A stretch of DNA of 64,000 bases from Conoideocrella luteorostrata (GCA_032433595.1 JASWJB010000014.1:215134-279133); one strand, 5' to 3'; counted from the first letter of the stretch, positions 24,981 to 38,982 are shown. Made by a program: numbers and translations. Notes: generated from the letters alone by a model not told the origin.

Positions 24981-27691
24981 ACGCAGGCCAACCCAAGGCA
25001 TTGCAACGAAGAAGACGAGAACGGCCCCGAAAACAGCAGGCTCTGAACATGTGCTGGCCGTGCAGCAAGCTGCTAGATTGTGACCCGGACGTCCTAGCAC
25101 GGGGACGTGGTTAATTCCCCTCGGGCTGGATTCCTGATCCCGTAAGGTGGGTGGACTTCCACTGCCTTGAATATGCTCCTGCATTTGAATGCCGGATGAC
25201 ACGGTTTCTGTCTGTCTGTGAGTAGTTGTGCGATTTGTAGTATTGCCGCATCTGCGCCTCAACCAGCAAACCAACCAACCAATGAATGTGTTGATGCTCT
25301 GCCTGCCTGCCTGTCATTCATCCGTTCCCAGCATCTAACCGCCGCTAGCCCCAACGCCTCCCACACATGGCTGAAATTCAATAGCAGCACGGTGACGCCC
25401 TATTCCCCATTCCCCTACTATGCTACTGTTCCTCCCGCGGCCAACAAGCCCAGTGGCGTCCCGGACGACGCTGGCCACGGCGCCACTGAACTCTATCCCT
25501 CCTCTCAGGGCCGTTGTTCAGCTGGGGCGGGCTCGGTGAGGCCGCGAAACTGGCTATCACAGCGGGTATGGGCTCGCTGAAAGTATCTCGCCGTGAAGCA
25601 ATGCATGACATACGGCGCTTAACCATGCCCCCTCGCCCTCCCCGGAACTGTTAAGGTCAGTCAGTGACAGACAGGCACGGCTGCTAAGTTTGCCCGCTTC
25701 CAACGCCCGGAGGCTCCCAGGCAGTCAGGCAGGCGGCCATGAAGCTTGCTGAACTAGCGTCAGGTTGTTTTATTCGGGTTATCTCTCCCCAAGTGCTGTT
25801 TTTGAGGCGTTGATTCTTTGCCATGTTGGGTCCGCTGGGCGAGGTCCTGTGTAGAGAGTTTGCCGATGCTACGCTTGAGCGGGCGGCTCGGACCTTTGAC
25901 CAGTAGGTAGTTAGATATGGTACTGTAAGGAAGCTGGGGAACATAATATCTTCTTTATTGGATGGACTGTGTCGGCATCGGGGTCCTCAAGGCTGCTTGG
26001 TTGGGTTGGGTACGAATACACGAAAACCATGATGATCTACTCGTTTATCAACCGGCCGCGCAACCACCTAGCACGCCAGAGATGCTCTGATACGATGTTT
26101 TATTCCAAGAACGCTCCTGTATGAAATCAAAGCACAACACCCAGCGGCGTATGGATGCCTAGACGCCAGCATTGGGCAACAGCACCGCACTTCGCAGTGG
26201 CGGCCTTCCCCTTCCGTTCTCACAGACCAGCTAGTAGCTCTCTACTCAGCAAAAACACCCATGACGAAAACAGATTCAACAGTCTCCAGCTCGCCAGCAT
26301 GCTCCGGCATGAACGCCTGCTATGACGATCAGCAAAACCCACTTCCTACAGGTTAAACTAGGGGCCATCTCCACAGAAGAGCCAGTCCGCAATTCAAAGT
26401 CTGAATACTGCGCCGTTTTCGGCGAACCGCCCTCCATCACCACACACGCACGGTTTAAGCTCAGCACGCTCCAACAAGGCCATTCAGGCGTTCTCCGGAT
26501 CCAAGTACTGTCAAAATGAGAAATACAGCATCACAAGCTCCTAGTTATCAACTGCTGCACTCACGCTCCCACAGCTTGAAAATCATATCGCCACGACATG
26601 CACATCACTTGGACATACCCCCCCCCCCTCCCTTTCCCATATTCTCGCCCCTGCCAACTATTGAATGCTCTACTGACCGTGTGTCCCATTTATTTCATTC
26701 TCAAGCCGCTCCGAATAGGGGCTCGCCACTTTGACGCAAAAATGACGGTATGACGGTACGTGTCCATCCCGCCATCATCTCGGATTCGTTCTTACCTTCG
26801 GGGTGTGCGCGTATTCTGCCTTGTACACTGTACTTGAAGGCAGTGAATGACGCGGCAGATCCAGCAGAAAAAAAAAACTGAGTTTTTTTCTCTTATGATT
26901 TCGCAGGCGAGCCGTCCCTGTTCCGTCCGGCCCGGTATTGGATTGTTCTTGCTCCGTCGTCGAGAATAGCCCCTTTTGGCATCTGTCTCCCCTGCATTGC
27001 TGGATGAACTGCCGGACGGGCTGCGGAGGAGTTGGGGGCCCGGGGAGGCAGGTATTGTATTGATTTCGTGCCTAGACTACAGGATGGCCTTTTAGTTAGA
27101 CTTGAAAAGGCGAATTTCAGTCCGTACAGTCCGTATATAAGCAGCCTTGTCGCAGCATCCAAGACAACGTTCAGGCAATCTCACCTGGCCCTCCCTCCCC
27201 TCCCCCCTTTTGGCAAATATTCTCCTAAATCTTCGTGAGGTAATGCAATCCAAGACAATCACCCAACCTGGAGATCTTCCCAAACCGTAAAGGCCAAAAA
27301 AAAAAACCACCACGGAAAGACCGGACAGTAGTTCGCCTCTCCCGGAAATGGGATACATAAATCCCCGCTATGCTCACATCCCCCCCCCCCCCCCGAAAGC
27401 GGCTCTGCATTCCAGTCCGCGCCACACCACACACACCTCAAAATTCCATATCACCTCCATTTCTACACACGCCCGTTAGTATGGGTTTGGTAGCGCTACT
27501 GAAAGAGCTACCACAGTGTCGGGGCACCTTCTACGAGACGTTATAGTACTGCGCCGCTCCCCTATTCCCCCATCCCCTATACCACCCACCACCCCCTTCA
27601 CCATCATCCCCTCTTGCCATTCCACCCAGTCCGCCCCAGAGTAGGTAGCCTAGGAGTAACGATACGCAGACACCCAGGTCCAACCACCATT

Positions 27692-27745
27692 CCAGGAGCC
27701 CACAGGAGCCCAGAGGAGCCCAGAGGAGCCCAGAGGAGCCCAGAA
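27692..27745. repeat. 10-bp minisatellite
   Basis: Five tandem copies of a decamer of the form CAGAGGAGCC, the last three exact and the first two diverged. Non-coding context. Confidence 0.85.
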
Positions 27746-27904
27746 ATGTCAGTGTTGATTCTCTCTGGCCCCCTCCTATCATCCTCTAAACTCTCTTGTA
27801 GGCTCTAACAAAACTCCGCTGCAGCCTCGTTCGTCTGCCTCGTGGCATGGCCGAGCTGGCAAGGCGGATTCCCCTTTCCCGCCCTTTGTCCACTTTTTCT
27901 TTGT

Positions 27905-27932
27905 GTCATTTCATTTCATTTCATTTCATTTC
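27905..27932. repeat. CATTT pentanucleotide repeat
   Basis: About five exact tandem copies of CATTT. Confidence 0.85.
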
Positions 27933-29443
27933 AGTAGCCTCGGCTGTCCACGAAGATAAACACAAAAGAAAAAAAAAAGAGAAAAAAAAAAGAAACTTCC
28001 TTCCCTCGGAAAAAGGGGAGCCCGGCCCTTCTGCTGGGGGTCCTTCTTTGTTCTGTCAAGGCTACGGGAGCAAGGCTGTGCTGAGTTGTGGCGTGTATGA
28101 ATTCGAGGGCAGATGTCATGGCCAGGAGAGGTATCGTTCGATAAAAGAAGCACATGACTCTGTCGGGTTCCGGCAGCAGAGGGGGTGCTTTTTGAGAAGT
28201 GCGTCATTCCATGGAACGTATCTCCCGGCCAGAGAATAAAAGACAGCCACCCGTTCGTGCGGATAACGCAGCGACACCTAACTAGCACATTTTGAGTCCA
28301 GACCACTGAAGAAGAATAGCCATTGAAAACCCATTCACCACCCACCACCATCAGAGCAAGGGATGGGGCCCCAAAATTCAGGGAGGGTGTGTAGGCCGCG
28401 CACCACATGACCTCGACCACGACCATGACCACATTGATTCAAGCCGTCCACATTGGCGTCCCAATACGGAGACAAAACTGGTTTTCTGGGTTTTTTGCCT
28501 CTGTACCTGCGTCATGCACATCCACGTACTACTGCAGGAACAGCTGTTCCCGGCCCATGTCTCGTGAGGGTAATATAATTGTAGACGGAAACAGCGGTTA
28601 TATGGTGCCATCTGAGACATTACGACATTTGTGACATTATGACACTCATCGGGAACAGGACACGACGACGCGGTCGCGGTGTCACGGGACGTTGAACAGG
28701 CAAATCAATTTGTACGCTCTTCCGGGCACACCATCTAGAATTTATTCGTAGGGTATCTATGTGGTATTCGCAACTGGCCTTGGTTCTATCAAATTTGCCA
28801 CCTTCGACTGCTCAACCAACCCACCAAACCTGGCTCTGGCGGCACTTTCTCCGAGATACTCTGTCATGGGCGGGCGCCTCACCTCATGGGCACACTCGCC
28901 CAGTTCCGTCACTTCGCGTCAGCCTCAAACCCGGTAATGACCCCCTTCCCCAGAGCCCCTTCGGAACTGGAATCGCACACGCAGCGCCGGAAACAGAATG
29001 GACCAGCTGTAAGTACACTGCCACTGCCTCCAGCTTCTTACATTTTACCAGCAAACATGTACTTTTATTTGCACTCCCCGCCGGGGTTTTCGCTCCTTCT
29101 CCATCCCAAGTCCCAAACCTTATCGCCTCCAACCGACAATCCTCGCGGCTGCTCTCCTGTTACCAACGTCGTGGCAATGGTACTGAGCTAGGAGATCCAC
29201 ACCACGCGGCGAACCTTTCAGCCAACCAGAGTCCGGAACCTCCTTTTCTCCTCTCGACTTCAATGGCAATGAGGCCATCTGGCTGAGTAGTACCAAGTGG
29301 GCTCATGCCAATCCCACCGGACGGGAGCAAAGGCCCGTCGCGCAAACTCGCAGTAACCAGCGTAATCAGACGCACGCAGGCGAGGGCAAAATTGGAGCAT
29401 GCCGCCACTTCTGGCTGCCTGCCCGCCCGCAGCCTCTCGTGCC

Positions 29444-29475
29444 GCCTTCCTGAGCCTTCCTGGGCCTTCCTGAGC
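29444..29475. repeat. 10-bp tandem repeat
   Basis: Three copies of GCCTTCCTGR in a row. Confidence 0.7.
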
Positions 29476-31854
29476 TGCTGTATTGTACAGTGTAACGCCA
29501 TATCGTTCATGTCCTCGTTTGTCTTGCTTTCTTTGGCTCTGTGGCAGCTCTCCATTGCGACACGCACAGTTCGTAGGTATCATCGGCGGTTGGTGGTGGC
29601 CGTCTGACCCTCGGCAGAGCCGAGCGAGGACCTAGATATTGACTGCCATTCGTCCATATCCAATGTCCCTCCGTGGGCGGCGCCCGGGTGGCTGCCAGCT
29701 GATGTAGCATTTCGCTCGCCGGCCGTGTTAGCCTCTTGCTGCCCCTCCCCCTCTCCGTCTCAAAACCTGCCAATCCCTTTCTTTCTGTTGGGCATTTGCT
29801 CCCCTATTCTTGTCTGGCTGGACCCATCCCACATCCCTGGTCCCGGGACATTGGCGTGGGTTTCCGGTATTTGGACCTAAACGCCGCGCTGGCGCCTTTT
29901 TTGTTGAAGCAAAACTCCTTTTCGGAATGTGCTAGTTACTAGTCAGGACGAATGTATTGAGATGAGAACACAAGAATGATGCTACCAGATACCGCGGCGT
30001 GTGTTTCTTCAGTGCTTTGCAACCATGTCGAGCTGTGCTGCCTCTGTTTCGCTTTGCCTCTCTTGACGCAGTCGTCAATACCGGGGAAACTAGAGGCGAT
30101 GGGCGGAACAGTCCACCCATCCATCATACAAGAGTCATTCGGCACTCGTACCACGGCTTCCGGCCCTGCTCAACCACACTCGTCGGGATGTTGCATCGAC
30201 CCCGTGACCCAGGTCGAAACCCTCTCCACCCCTACCTGCTGTAAGCCTTGCAAGCCATGTGTGGGCTCCGCACCGCCCACAGACGGATGAATCGTGCCTA
30301 CCTGGCCTCAGCGGAGGGCAAATGCCATGTCCCGGCGCTGGAATAATAGGGCATTGCGTACGCTGATGATAGCGACGGGCGTTCAGCATGCCTTACTACG
30401 CTTCCCGTGGCCGGTTTTCATGTCTGGCTAAAACTATGGAACGTTCGACGTCTAAACCTGCGTGTTGGTGCTGTCTACGGTAGCAAACATAATAGAATGG
30501 CTGTGCGGGGCCGTGAGCTAAACCTGGCCGTTGCTGAGGTGTGGTGCTGCTGGCCTTCGGATGGGTGATTTGGATGGGCCGTCAAATTGGGGCTCGGCTG
30601 GGCCCCCGAAACGGCCGCATTTCCCCTCCCGTTCTCACACCACGTCCAATGAGCGAAATATGTGGCTCCTTGGGAGCAGTGCGCACTGTAGACAAGGTCA
30701 TAGACAAGGTCATGTACGGATATCAGGGCTGATCAGCGGTGAGAATACAACAAGTGTCGGACAACGGTCGGCGCGAAAACAACAAATGATGACGTGAGAG
30801 CCTGAGACCTGAGAACAAGTATTTTATCATGAATTAGCATTCTGCGTCGCTAAGATGTTGATATTGCGTCCTGTTGGAGGACAGTTGGAGCCACTGTCCA
30901 CCCTCGCGCCAAACACCAGCGAGCACCCGCACATGTCGCTTGCGCGAACGGGTGCCCGAACCGTCTGTAGACAAAACAAAAATAAACTATCCTCCCCGTA
31001 TTCCTCTCATTTTAAGCAGACACCGTAGTCGAGCCAGTCGCAGCCAAGGGGGTAAAGACAAATAGAACCGAGAGTAAGTAAATCGTACCATAAAAACCAA
31101 AACGTTTGTTGCCGTGAGGCATGTCCGTCTTTGTAACGTCAAAATTGAGCAAAATGTAAAACAAGAAAGGGGGGGTAGAGAAACAAAATATAGAGCCTAG
31201 GCATTACAATGTATGCGGAAACGCGGTTTAAACAACCTAGCAAAGTCCAGTCGATTCCACTGTCACGTCACCACCCATAGTTCAAGGGCCAAAACGTGTC
31301 TCCTGCTCGTGTCAACGCCGGCGATGAGACTGAAATTGCACGCAAGCGTGTCTGAGGTAAACAGGAGGTGGGTGAAACGAGAGAAGAAGAAAACAACGAA
31401 GAGAGAGGAACGGAACCGGACTCGAAACGAGAAGTAAGCGTACATTTTTGAGCCACACGAAAATCAAAATCGTTTGTTGCCAAACCAATGATTGGTCTAA
31501 ACTTGCCATGCCGCCGTCTTTTGCAAAGCCAATCTCCTCAGCTTGTTCATCAACACGATGCAGGTTATGAGCGTCCACAATTTCTCGTCAACGAGACGCA
31601 GGCGGAGTAACCGAGGAGCGGCCGATGCGACAACCGTCAAAACCAGGCATGCCAAACTGTCCGGCAGTATCAACCAAGTTTTTTTATTCTTCAAATTGTT
31701 CAGAGCTTTTTTTTCTTCTCCCCCTTCAACGCCGCGGATTTTTATTTGCTGCAACTGCCTCCTTCACTGGTCGTTGCCAATGGTTCCAACTCTCGAGGTC
31801 TTTTTTTTTCCCGTTATCTCCCTTTTCGCACAAAATTGCCGAGCCATGATGCCT

Positions 31855-33327
31855 TCATCGAGAGGCCTCTTGTCGGGAACTGCTAGGAGGCGACCCTTTG
31901 CCATCTCGTGGCTTATTAAGACGAGAAATCATGCTCTTATCGATGTCGTTTTTGTCGACCAGATTACTCAAACTCATAACGGAAGCTGATGCCCCTTGGC
32001 CAGATCGCTGGGCTTGTACTGGCGTTGAACCTCCACTAGAGCCGTTTTGGCCACCAGGTGAGCGACCTCCAGCAGGTGGATGCGGCAAATTTGAGTTCCT
32101 AGGACTCTGTCTGGAAGCGGCACCTTGATATGCAAGATTTCCCATTCCGCCTGGGCTTCCATTGCTTGATCCTTCTGCTGGTGATCTTCTGCGAGGATCG
32201 TCATCGGGCATTGCATGACGCGGTGGCGGAAGACGATAGCCTTCCTCCTGCTCTTCAGGCGTTCGACGGCGTCGCCGTCCTGTTATTTGATCATCTCCAT
32301 AGGACGAGTATGAATCCGTTGGAGACTGCATCGGCTGATAATAATTAGTACCTCCTGCAGACCCCGGTGGAGGAGGAACGCCACCGTGAGGATAGTGATG
32401 AGAAGCTGGGACGGAGTTAGGAGCCAGAGGCTGGCCATATGCGCCAAATAGTTGGGTGCCGGGTGGGACGCCACCGGGCACTGCAGAGACAGGAATGAAA
32501 GCCGTCGAGCTTGAGGATGAAACCGGTTGGAAGATGCATTCCTGGTTCATGCGAGCGCAGTTTTGGCATTTACCTCCAGGGGCACTTTGATAGCCACTGC
32601 ATCGGATCTAAGAGAGATTGGTTAGCGACGAGTGTTTCCTACACGAAAAAACTGGTCGTATCAAGCATTCCTCTCGACGTTACAGTTCTTGAAAGGAGAA
32701 TGATGTCAACAAGACAAGACAAACCTTTCGCTTCCGGCAGTACCTGCAAGCAATAGAGGTTCGTTGTCGGGGGGCAGCTTGAGCCATAGCGGGCGGCGCA
32801 TTGCCCGCTTGGCCGTAATCAGGCCCGTACGCTCCTGGGTGAGGTCGTGGATAGCCATTGGGCGGTTGGGCACCCGGAGGTCCGCGATAGTAATAGGCAT
32901 CTTGGCCGTATCCAGCATCTGGGGGAGGACCTCTTCTGTCGTCATAGTAAGGGCCACGGTGATCCGGAGGAGGGTATGCGGCCCTCGGGTCGGGCTGCGG
33001 TTGCATTGGCGGCAAGTACGATGGTGGAGGTTGCTGGCCGCCGGGAGGTGGTGGATAACCGTTGACTGCGTTTGGTGAGGCATAACGAGGATCATGGTTA
33101 TAGCCACGGTTTCCAGATGGAGGTGCGGGAGCGCCGCCGCCGTAACCACTGGAGCGGCCGTCGTGGATAGAAGGAAGAGTCACAGACGCAGCCATGCTGG
33201 CTCTGGAAGAATCCGACGATGCACGAGGCTCGTCAGGTAAAGGAGGGTAGTGGTGAGAAGAGCGGGATGACTGATCCTCGGCCAGATTTCGCTGGGAATG
33301 GTCCTGGCGGTATCGGTCGTCTGCCAT
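31855..33327 (-). CDS. Zn2Cys6 transcription factor, Pro/Gly/Tyr-rich
   Basis: This is a fungal zinc-cluster regulator. Exons are 33327-32725 and 32607-31855; the 117-nt intron (phase 0) splits the zinc cluster after ACRYCRKRK. The product is 451 aa. The cluster CX2CX6CX10CX2CX6C (Cys 194, 197, 204, 215, 218, 225) is followed by FQPVSSSSSTAFIPVS. The first 190 residues are disordered and rich in Pro, Gly and Tyr; the C-terminus is disordered too, ending with a short conserved-looking helix (VMSLSNLVDKNDIDKSM). No fungal regulatory middle domain is present, so it is small for the class. The start is the first ATG of the frame; the sequence upstream in frame has no ATG. Its promoter faces a 15.7 kb gene-free stretch, which may mean complex regulation (inference). 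Targets unknown. Confidence 0.87.
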
Positions 33328-34783
33328 ACTATGCCGTCCAAGGCTAAGGCTCGGACTTGGCCTCTGTCGCTGCAGAAGACCAAAAACAAATTGCAAAAAT
33401 CTCCTTTGCCACAGCTGATGAATAGCAACGGCGCGACAGCGCTTCAGTGGGAGTCAGATGAAGGAGGGTAAATCCACTCCAAGTCGAACGAGCCCCAGCT
33501 TGATTATCCGTCTATCCCAACGTGATTGCGATCCACAGAAGTTGGTAGATTGCCAATTCTTAACGCGGTAGAAGCGCAGCCCGAAATTAGACAAACGTGT
33601 TGTGAACAAAACGAGCCGAACACGCAGAGTTCCGAAGATTCTTGTCTGCTAGGACACCCTGGCTAGGTTTCTAGAAGGGGCAGAAGTAGTCCCCCAGGCC
33701 GACGAGGAAATCGCCTCTGTACGATGTCCAATCTAACAGTGACCGGAAAGGAAGGCACTGAGTGTGAATAAAAGAAGCAATTGTGATGGGAAAGTTTATT
33801 CCCAAAAATGCGACACTCGCCGAGCCTATAAGAGGAGGTGAGTTAGAAACAGAGGCGAGGCTGTAGAATGACGTCGTCGTTCCAGGACAAGTTGCCTTGT
33901 GCTGAGTGAGGGCCAGGTCAGTCAATGAGCCGAGCAGTAGGAGAAGGCGAAATGAAGCTACCCTCTCGGGACGAACCTGCGGAAAAGCAATAGATGGGAG
34001 AGTGCGATTGCGACGCCAGGCGGAGGAGGGATGGTGTAGGAGAAGAAGTTGGGAGATGTATGGCGGTGCGGCGTGGAACGTAAGGCCAGGGGCGACGCAG
34101 CGCAAGTTGAATGAGGTAGGGGAGAGGGCTAGCTAGGCAAGGCCAGGCAGAGAACAGACAGGACCCAAACGCAGTCAGAGCCGGAGCCAGAGCCAGAGCC
34201 AGGGTAAGGGAGTCTGGAGTCGAGTAGGTTTCTAGGTGCGCGAGACGGGAGCCAAACGAGAGCCAGGTGGAGGAGCCAGAAGCAGACTGGAAGCGGAAGC
34301 GCAGAAAATGGCCGAAGCCAGCAGGCGAGTGAGAGCAGCGACTGCGAGTACGTCTGGACAGGGGGGGGGGGCGGGTTGAAATGCTCTAGAGACCAAGGAA
34401 CACTACAATACGGAGTAGGTACTTCGAGCGCTAGTGTATGGAGTACGGGGTACCAGACTGGGCTCAGCACACACAAGAGGTAAAGTTGTGACTAGAGAGG
34501 AAGCGCAAGCGGGAGGAAGAAGAAGGGAGAAAGGGGAAAGGGAAAAAAAAGGAAGAAAAAAAAGAGAGAGAGAGAGAGAGACAGAGAGAAGATGATGATG
34601 TGAGCACCATATACAAAACGCGTCCGAACCTGGAGGCGATAGGTATGGAGCGATGCAAATGACAGAAGATGGACAAGAGAATATTACAGGATGCAGAAAA
34701 CGCAAATGGATGCAGAGGCGAGCACGCACGCACGAACAAGAACTGGGAACCCGCGCCCCACACTTCGGGGGTGTGTGGAGAGT

Positions 34784-34808
34784 GTACTCCGTACTGAGTA
34801 CGGAGTAC
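34784..34808. repeat. perfect inverted repeat of the TACGGAGTA motif
   Basis: GTACTCCGTAC, a 3-base spacer, then GTACGGAGTAC: 11-bp perfect arms that could form a hairpin or a paired protein-binding site. Confidence 0.9.
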
Positions 34809-37800
34809 CTGGAGTCAAGTACATACATAGCCCACACACTCGCCTGTCTTGTCTGTTCTCACCCCTCCGCCCCTTTAACAAGGCGCCCCACCTGTGCACC
34901 AATGCGTTTGCTTGCTGCTGCTGCATTCTACAATCTGACCTGTCCGCTGCTTTTGCTGCAGTGCGCAAACAGAGACAGAGCCAGCAACTTGTACTAGTAG
35001 CACCGACACCTACAGCGGTCGGGGACGGACCCAGCGTCGAAGCTGGAACGTCCCATCAGCCTACCGCTGCCATCACAACCCTCCTCAGAGAAGGACCAAG
35101 CCCCCCCTAGGAGCACAGGCACTAACCGACTGACTCGACGCTGTGTTCACAGGTCCCGGCTTAGTTGTTTCCCAGATGCCGCCCGAACAGCAGAAGCAAC
35201 TGTCGCCGAGTTGTCTGCTGCCCTAGGTTTCCTGCCTATATTAGGCTCGGGCTCACTCTCGAGCCTGGACTTGGTTGGGGTAGCCTAGGTCAGGTACTCC
35301 GTAGAGAAACCGGTCCCAAGGCGCCGATATGGGAGTCGTGCGGCGTAAACAGAGCGAAAGAATCCGACACCGAGGTACCAAGGACAGCAAAGCATCCCCT
35401 CTAGGTAGGGTACAACGCCATGTGTGCAATAGAACCTGCAATCCAGCACAAACTTGACATGTTCGGGAAGATTTTCTGTTGCGGCTGAGATGCGTTTACA
35501 CGGCATGCCTTGCCGTATACAGGCACCCTTGTATAACGAACAACGCAACTCTGAGCGAGCGTCTGTCCCGTGGGTGCCATGAGGAGAAGAAGACCTGTGC
35601 CTCGGGGGGGTCAACAGGCGGACGTGACTGGTTTCAAGTCATGACGGGTGGCCTTTTCAAAAGTGGACATTGCAGTCCGGCCTGTCCCGGACTTGCCACA
35701 CAGTTGGCTTGACAAAATTCGAGACCGAAGCCGGGCGCCCAAGCTCATAAGCACGAGAAGCCCGAGGCATGCTCCGGTCCGTGGGCTGCCACCGAATTGA
35801 AGCTCAAGACACATCAAGCCGTCGACGCGGACCTCTTTCAGGCTCCTCTATGCCACCGTATAGGCGGCCTAAAGCCGGCCAGCAAACCTTTTAAGAACCT
35901 TCCGACTCGCGCCTGGGAGTCCTTGAGTTGCGTAAAATGAGCACATCAAATTCATTGTTTGATTTGTGTGATGTGGAGATGGAGGGGCGGTGTATTGTCC
36001 TGCTGCAGAGTCAAATGTGACTGCTGGGTTCGCCACGGTCACGAGCCCTGGGACCCAAGTTCCAAGGTCCCAGGTTCGTGGTCCACGTTTGACAGCGCGA
36101 GCTTGAGGCTAAGCTAAGGGACAAGGGCTTGGGCAAATGGGCATGCCCAGAAAGCAAGGGAAGGGAGGGGGAGAGCCGAAGATGCGCGAGGGCAGGCGAG
36201 GAGAGGTGCACCGTAGAGAGCAGCACGAAGACACGGGCATGGACGAGATGCAGCACAGCGGGCCTATAGACGGGTATGAACTTCGTAGCGACGGGCGGAT
36301 GGGCCGGCGCCGTGCCGCTCCCAGTGTTAGGGTCATGGATAAAGCTAAATAAGCACCTGAGGCTACGATTAGTCCCAGGCGGACGGGGCTAGGGAGGCCC
36401 ATAAGGCCCGAGGCAATGATTTCAGATCCCGCAAGTTTGGATTGGGCCGAAGAGGCAGGGCGCGCAAGTGGGGTCCCGGTGCAATATTGTGCTGGCTGGG
36501 TGCCGGGTGCTGGTGGCTGGTGCTACCCAAAAAAAGCCAAACACGGTGCTGTACTCCGTATCATGTCAAGAAATCGTGCGGTGGTCATAGGTCACTCCCT
36601 TTGGAGAGGGCAGGCTTGTGTAAAGCATATTTTGAAATCTTATTGACCGACATCGACAGATCTCATCACACCCCGAAATCATGCATTATGGTCACGCCTC
36701 ATTCCTTGCAAAGCCACCTACCCAGACCAACCTAGGCGTGCACTTCCGGTAAGTAGAGTCGAGTACGAATAGATGCAGACCACCATCGAGCTACAGGGTC
36801 GCAGCGGTGGGATGCATGCACCCATCGAGCCGATTGTCGAGCAGCGGTGAGCGACACTTCAGTACTGCCGTCCGAGAGTTGCAATCTACAGTGTTACTGC
36901 AAGAATGCGTGGCCCGTCTCCTCTGGCGGTACGGGTAGCAGGATCCCCTCGGCGTGCGCAAACAAAGGACTGTCCTGCGATGGTTTCCAGTTTTGCCTCC
37001 TTCGACGAGTGCCACGGAGGCCTTGGGAAGGCATTGCAAGGTTTAGCATACGACAGCACACCCGCGGATGTCAAGTCCAACTACTCCATATCCTTAGTGG
37101 CGTATAGCTGCCCGTCGGGCTCTGTGCTGCCACATAGTGTGACAAATGGCTGCACACTTCTGACCCGACCCCCATTCCCTCGCCACTCCCCGAGAAGGTA
37201 TATGAAATCCCGAGAGTATGCATGTTTGCCTGTCTTAAGGACACGTCAAGCACATGACAGTTGTAGCCAATCTGCACTCAAAAAATACAAAATGTACCAG
37301 CAATCTAGTAGTAAAATGCAAGCTTCATGGAAGCGGGGTGCATGGGTTCACCTTTGAGTGGATGCTCCAGTGCACGAATTGGAACATTTTGTCGCGGCAC
37401 AGCGCAACGGATTGGTACAACATCGAGACTCTCCGACTTCCAGCTGTGCCAGTGACGTCGAATATAGTACTATAGATGCGTGTGGTGGCAGCACTGGCGT
37501 CTGGTACTGGCCAGACGTATTATAGGAACCGTCTAGTAGGCGCCGCTGACCCGGGTTGCATCCGCCAAAAGTATCCCGGCCCGCCAACATGACTGTGGGA
37601 TGACGCTGCAAACAAACGACCCGGAGACACGCTGGCGCAAGCGAGCGAGCCACAATCGGGCGATGGAGGTGCGCGATGCGAGACGCCACGAGAAGAGTGG
37701 ATGCTTGTACGGAGTAGGAGGGGCGTGGAGTCGCGAGGGTGTGTCGTAATCCAGTAAGCAATTATGCCCATACCTTGGTGTTTCTTGTGTGGATGGGATA

Positions 37801-38915
37801 TGCATGAGTGGTGCATGGCGTTTGGTGTGGGCTTACCTTACCATCGTGGAATGAATACAGAGAGGGGAGAGGAAAAAAAGGAAATGGGGGCAACCGACGG
37901 AGTGGCTGAGGTAACTCACTTTGACTAACTGACTGGACGGCTAAGCAACTATCGCGGATGTCTCTCACTAGGGCTTGGTCCAGTCAGTTCGTGATGGTGG
38001 GCAGACCAATTCTTGTCGGACTGCGAGTTTTGTTCAACTACCTACCGCCTTTTCTGGACGCTTCGTCTTTGACCGGGCACGGAGGCAGAAGCTCTCCTAA
38101 CCCATCCGATTGAGACGAATCCCGACACCGGCGCCGAGGAGCGACGTCACCGGGGACATCGCGGGGACAGACAATCCCATCAAGAGGCCACCATCGATGA
38201 ATACAGTAGTAATACTTTTTGGAACGACCAGCGGACAGATGCGTGCAGCCGGCATAGCTCGAGTGTCATGTGAGTGGCAGCTCTTGCGAGCCGTTCCATG
38301 CTACGGCATGCATTTGGGAACATCACAGAAGACAATACTCGGTCAACTCGTAACTAGAGTAGTATCAATCACTCCGTACATAACTGGTCGCCGCTGCATT
38401 GCCATTGAAGTCGTGTCGCGACGTCTGTCGTCATCGTTCACAAGACCGTTGGTGCGTACTTCCGATTTTTCTTGGCTCCACGCTCCTTCTATCCAATGCT
38501 GACAAGCCCGCTTGGATTTTGCCAATACAGCATGTGTGCCGTACCAGTTGACGTGTCCGAGTAACCCATGCTTTACGTCTGCCGGATGAAAACGGAAAGT
38601 GATTCAACATTAGATTCAGCGTCAACTTGCATCAGGTAAACGAGTGATCAAACATCGTTTCCTTCTGTAAATGGACCCAGTGGGGGTCGGAAAGAGGCAT
38701 TTATCAGACAGCCAGGCCGCCAAAGGAAAGCATGGGCTGGTCGACCGCCACTGGTCAAGAAGGTTTGAACCCAGAAAAACAATCGACTCAGGCCCATCTG
38801 GGGTCCCGAAAGACGGCGCCCGTTCCCGCCAGCGGGTTGGCTGCAGAGGCGGCCGCAGGATGCACGAGTAGTGTGTGTTTGGATGGGTCCTCCCGCTAGT
38901 GACTAGTGTCCTTTC

Positions 38916-38982
38916 CTTGCTTTGCTTTGCTTTGCTTTGCTTTGCCTTGCTTGGCTTCTTTGCTTTGCCTTGCTTGGCTTTT
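38916..38982. repeat. CTTTG-type pentanucleotide repeat
   Basis: About six copies of TTTGC, then two copies of a unit containing CCTTGCTTGGCTT. Confidence 0.8.

Larger units (their letters stand above)
23354..31854. other. 8.5 kb gene-poor stretch between convergent genes
   Basis: No gene is recognised over 8.5 kb between the 3' ends of the F-box gene and the Zn2Cys6 gene. Base composition is mixed, with pyrimidine-rich tracts, a C13-14 run (about 27381-27394), A-rich runs near 27300 and 27970, and minisatellites at 27692-27745, 27905-27932 and 29444-29475. I found no exact TACGGAGTA copy here, unlike the other gene-poor stretches. One minus-strand segment (24862-24611) looks coding-like; see its own entry. 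Long overlapping ORFs on both strands (for example 28759-29286) look spurious. Confidence 0.5.

Noticed and set aside
27847..27880. tRNA-like start (GGCATGGCCGAGCTGGCAAGGCGG)
   Set aside because: It resembles the D-arm/A-box of a Ser or Leu tRNA, but no anticodon arm, T-arm or B-box follows within 100 nt.
28759..29286. 175-codon ORF (+)
   Set aside because: Overlaps several ORFs on the other strand, Pro/Ser/His-rich low-complexity composition, no family resemblance; typical of random open frames in GC-balanced DNA.
38755..38775. B-box-like GGTTCAAACC on the minus strand
   Set aside because: The flanking stem does not pair and no A-box lies at the right distance.
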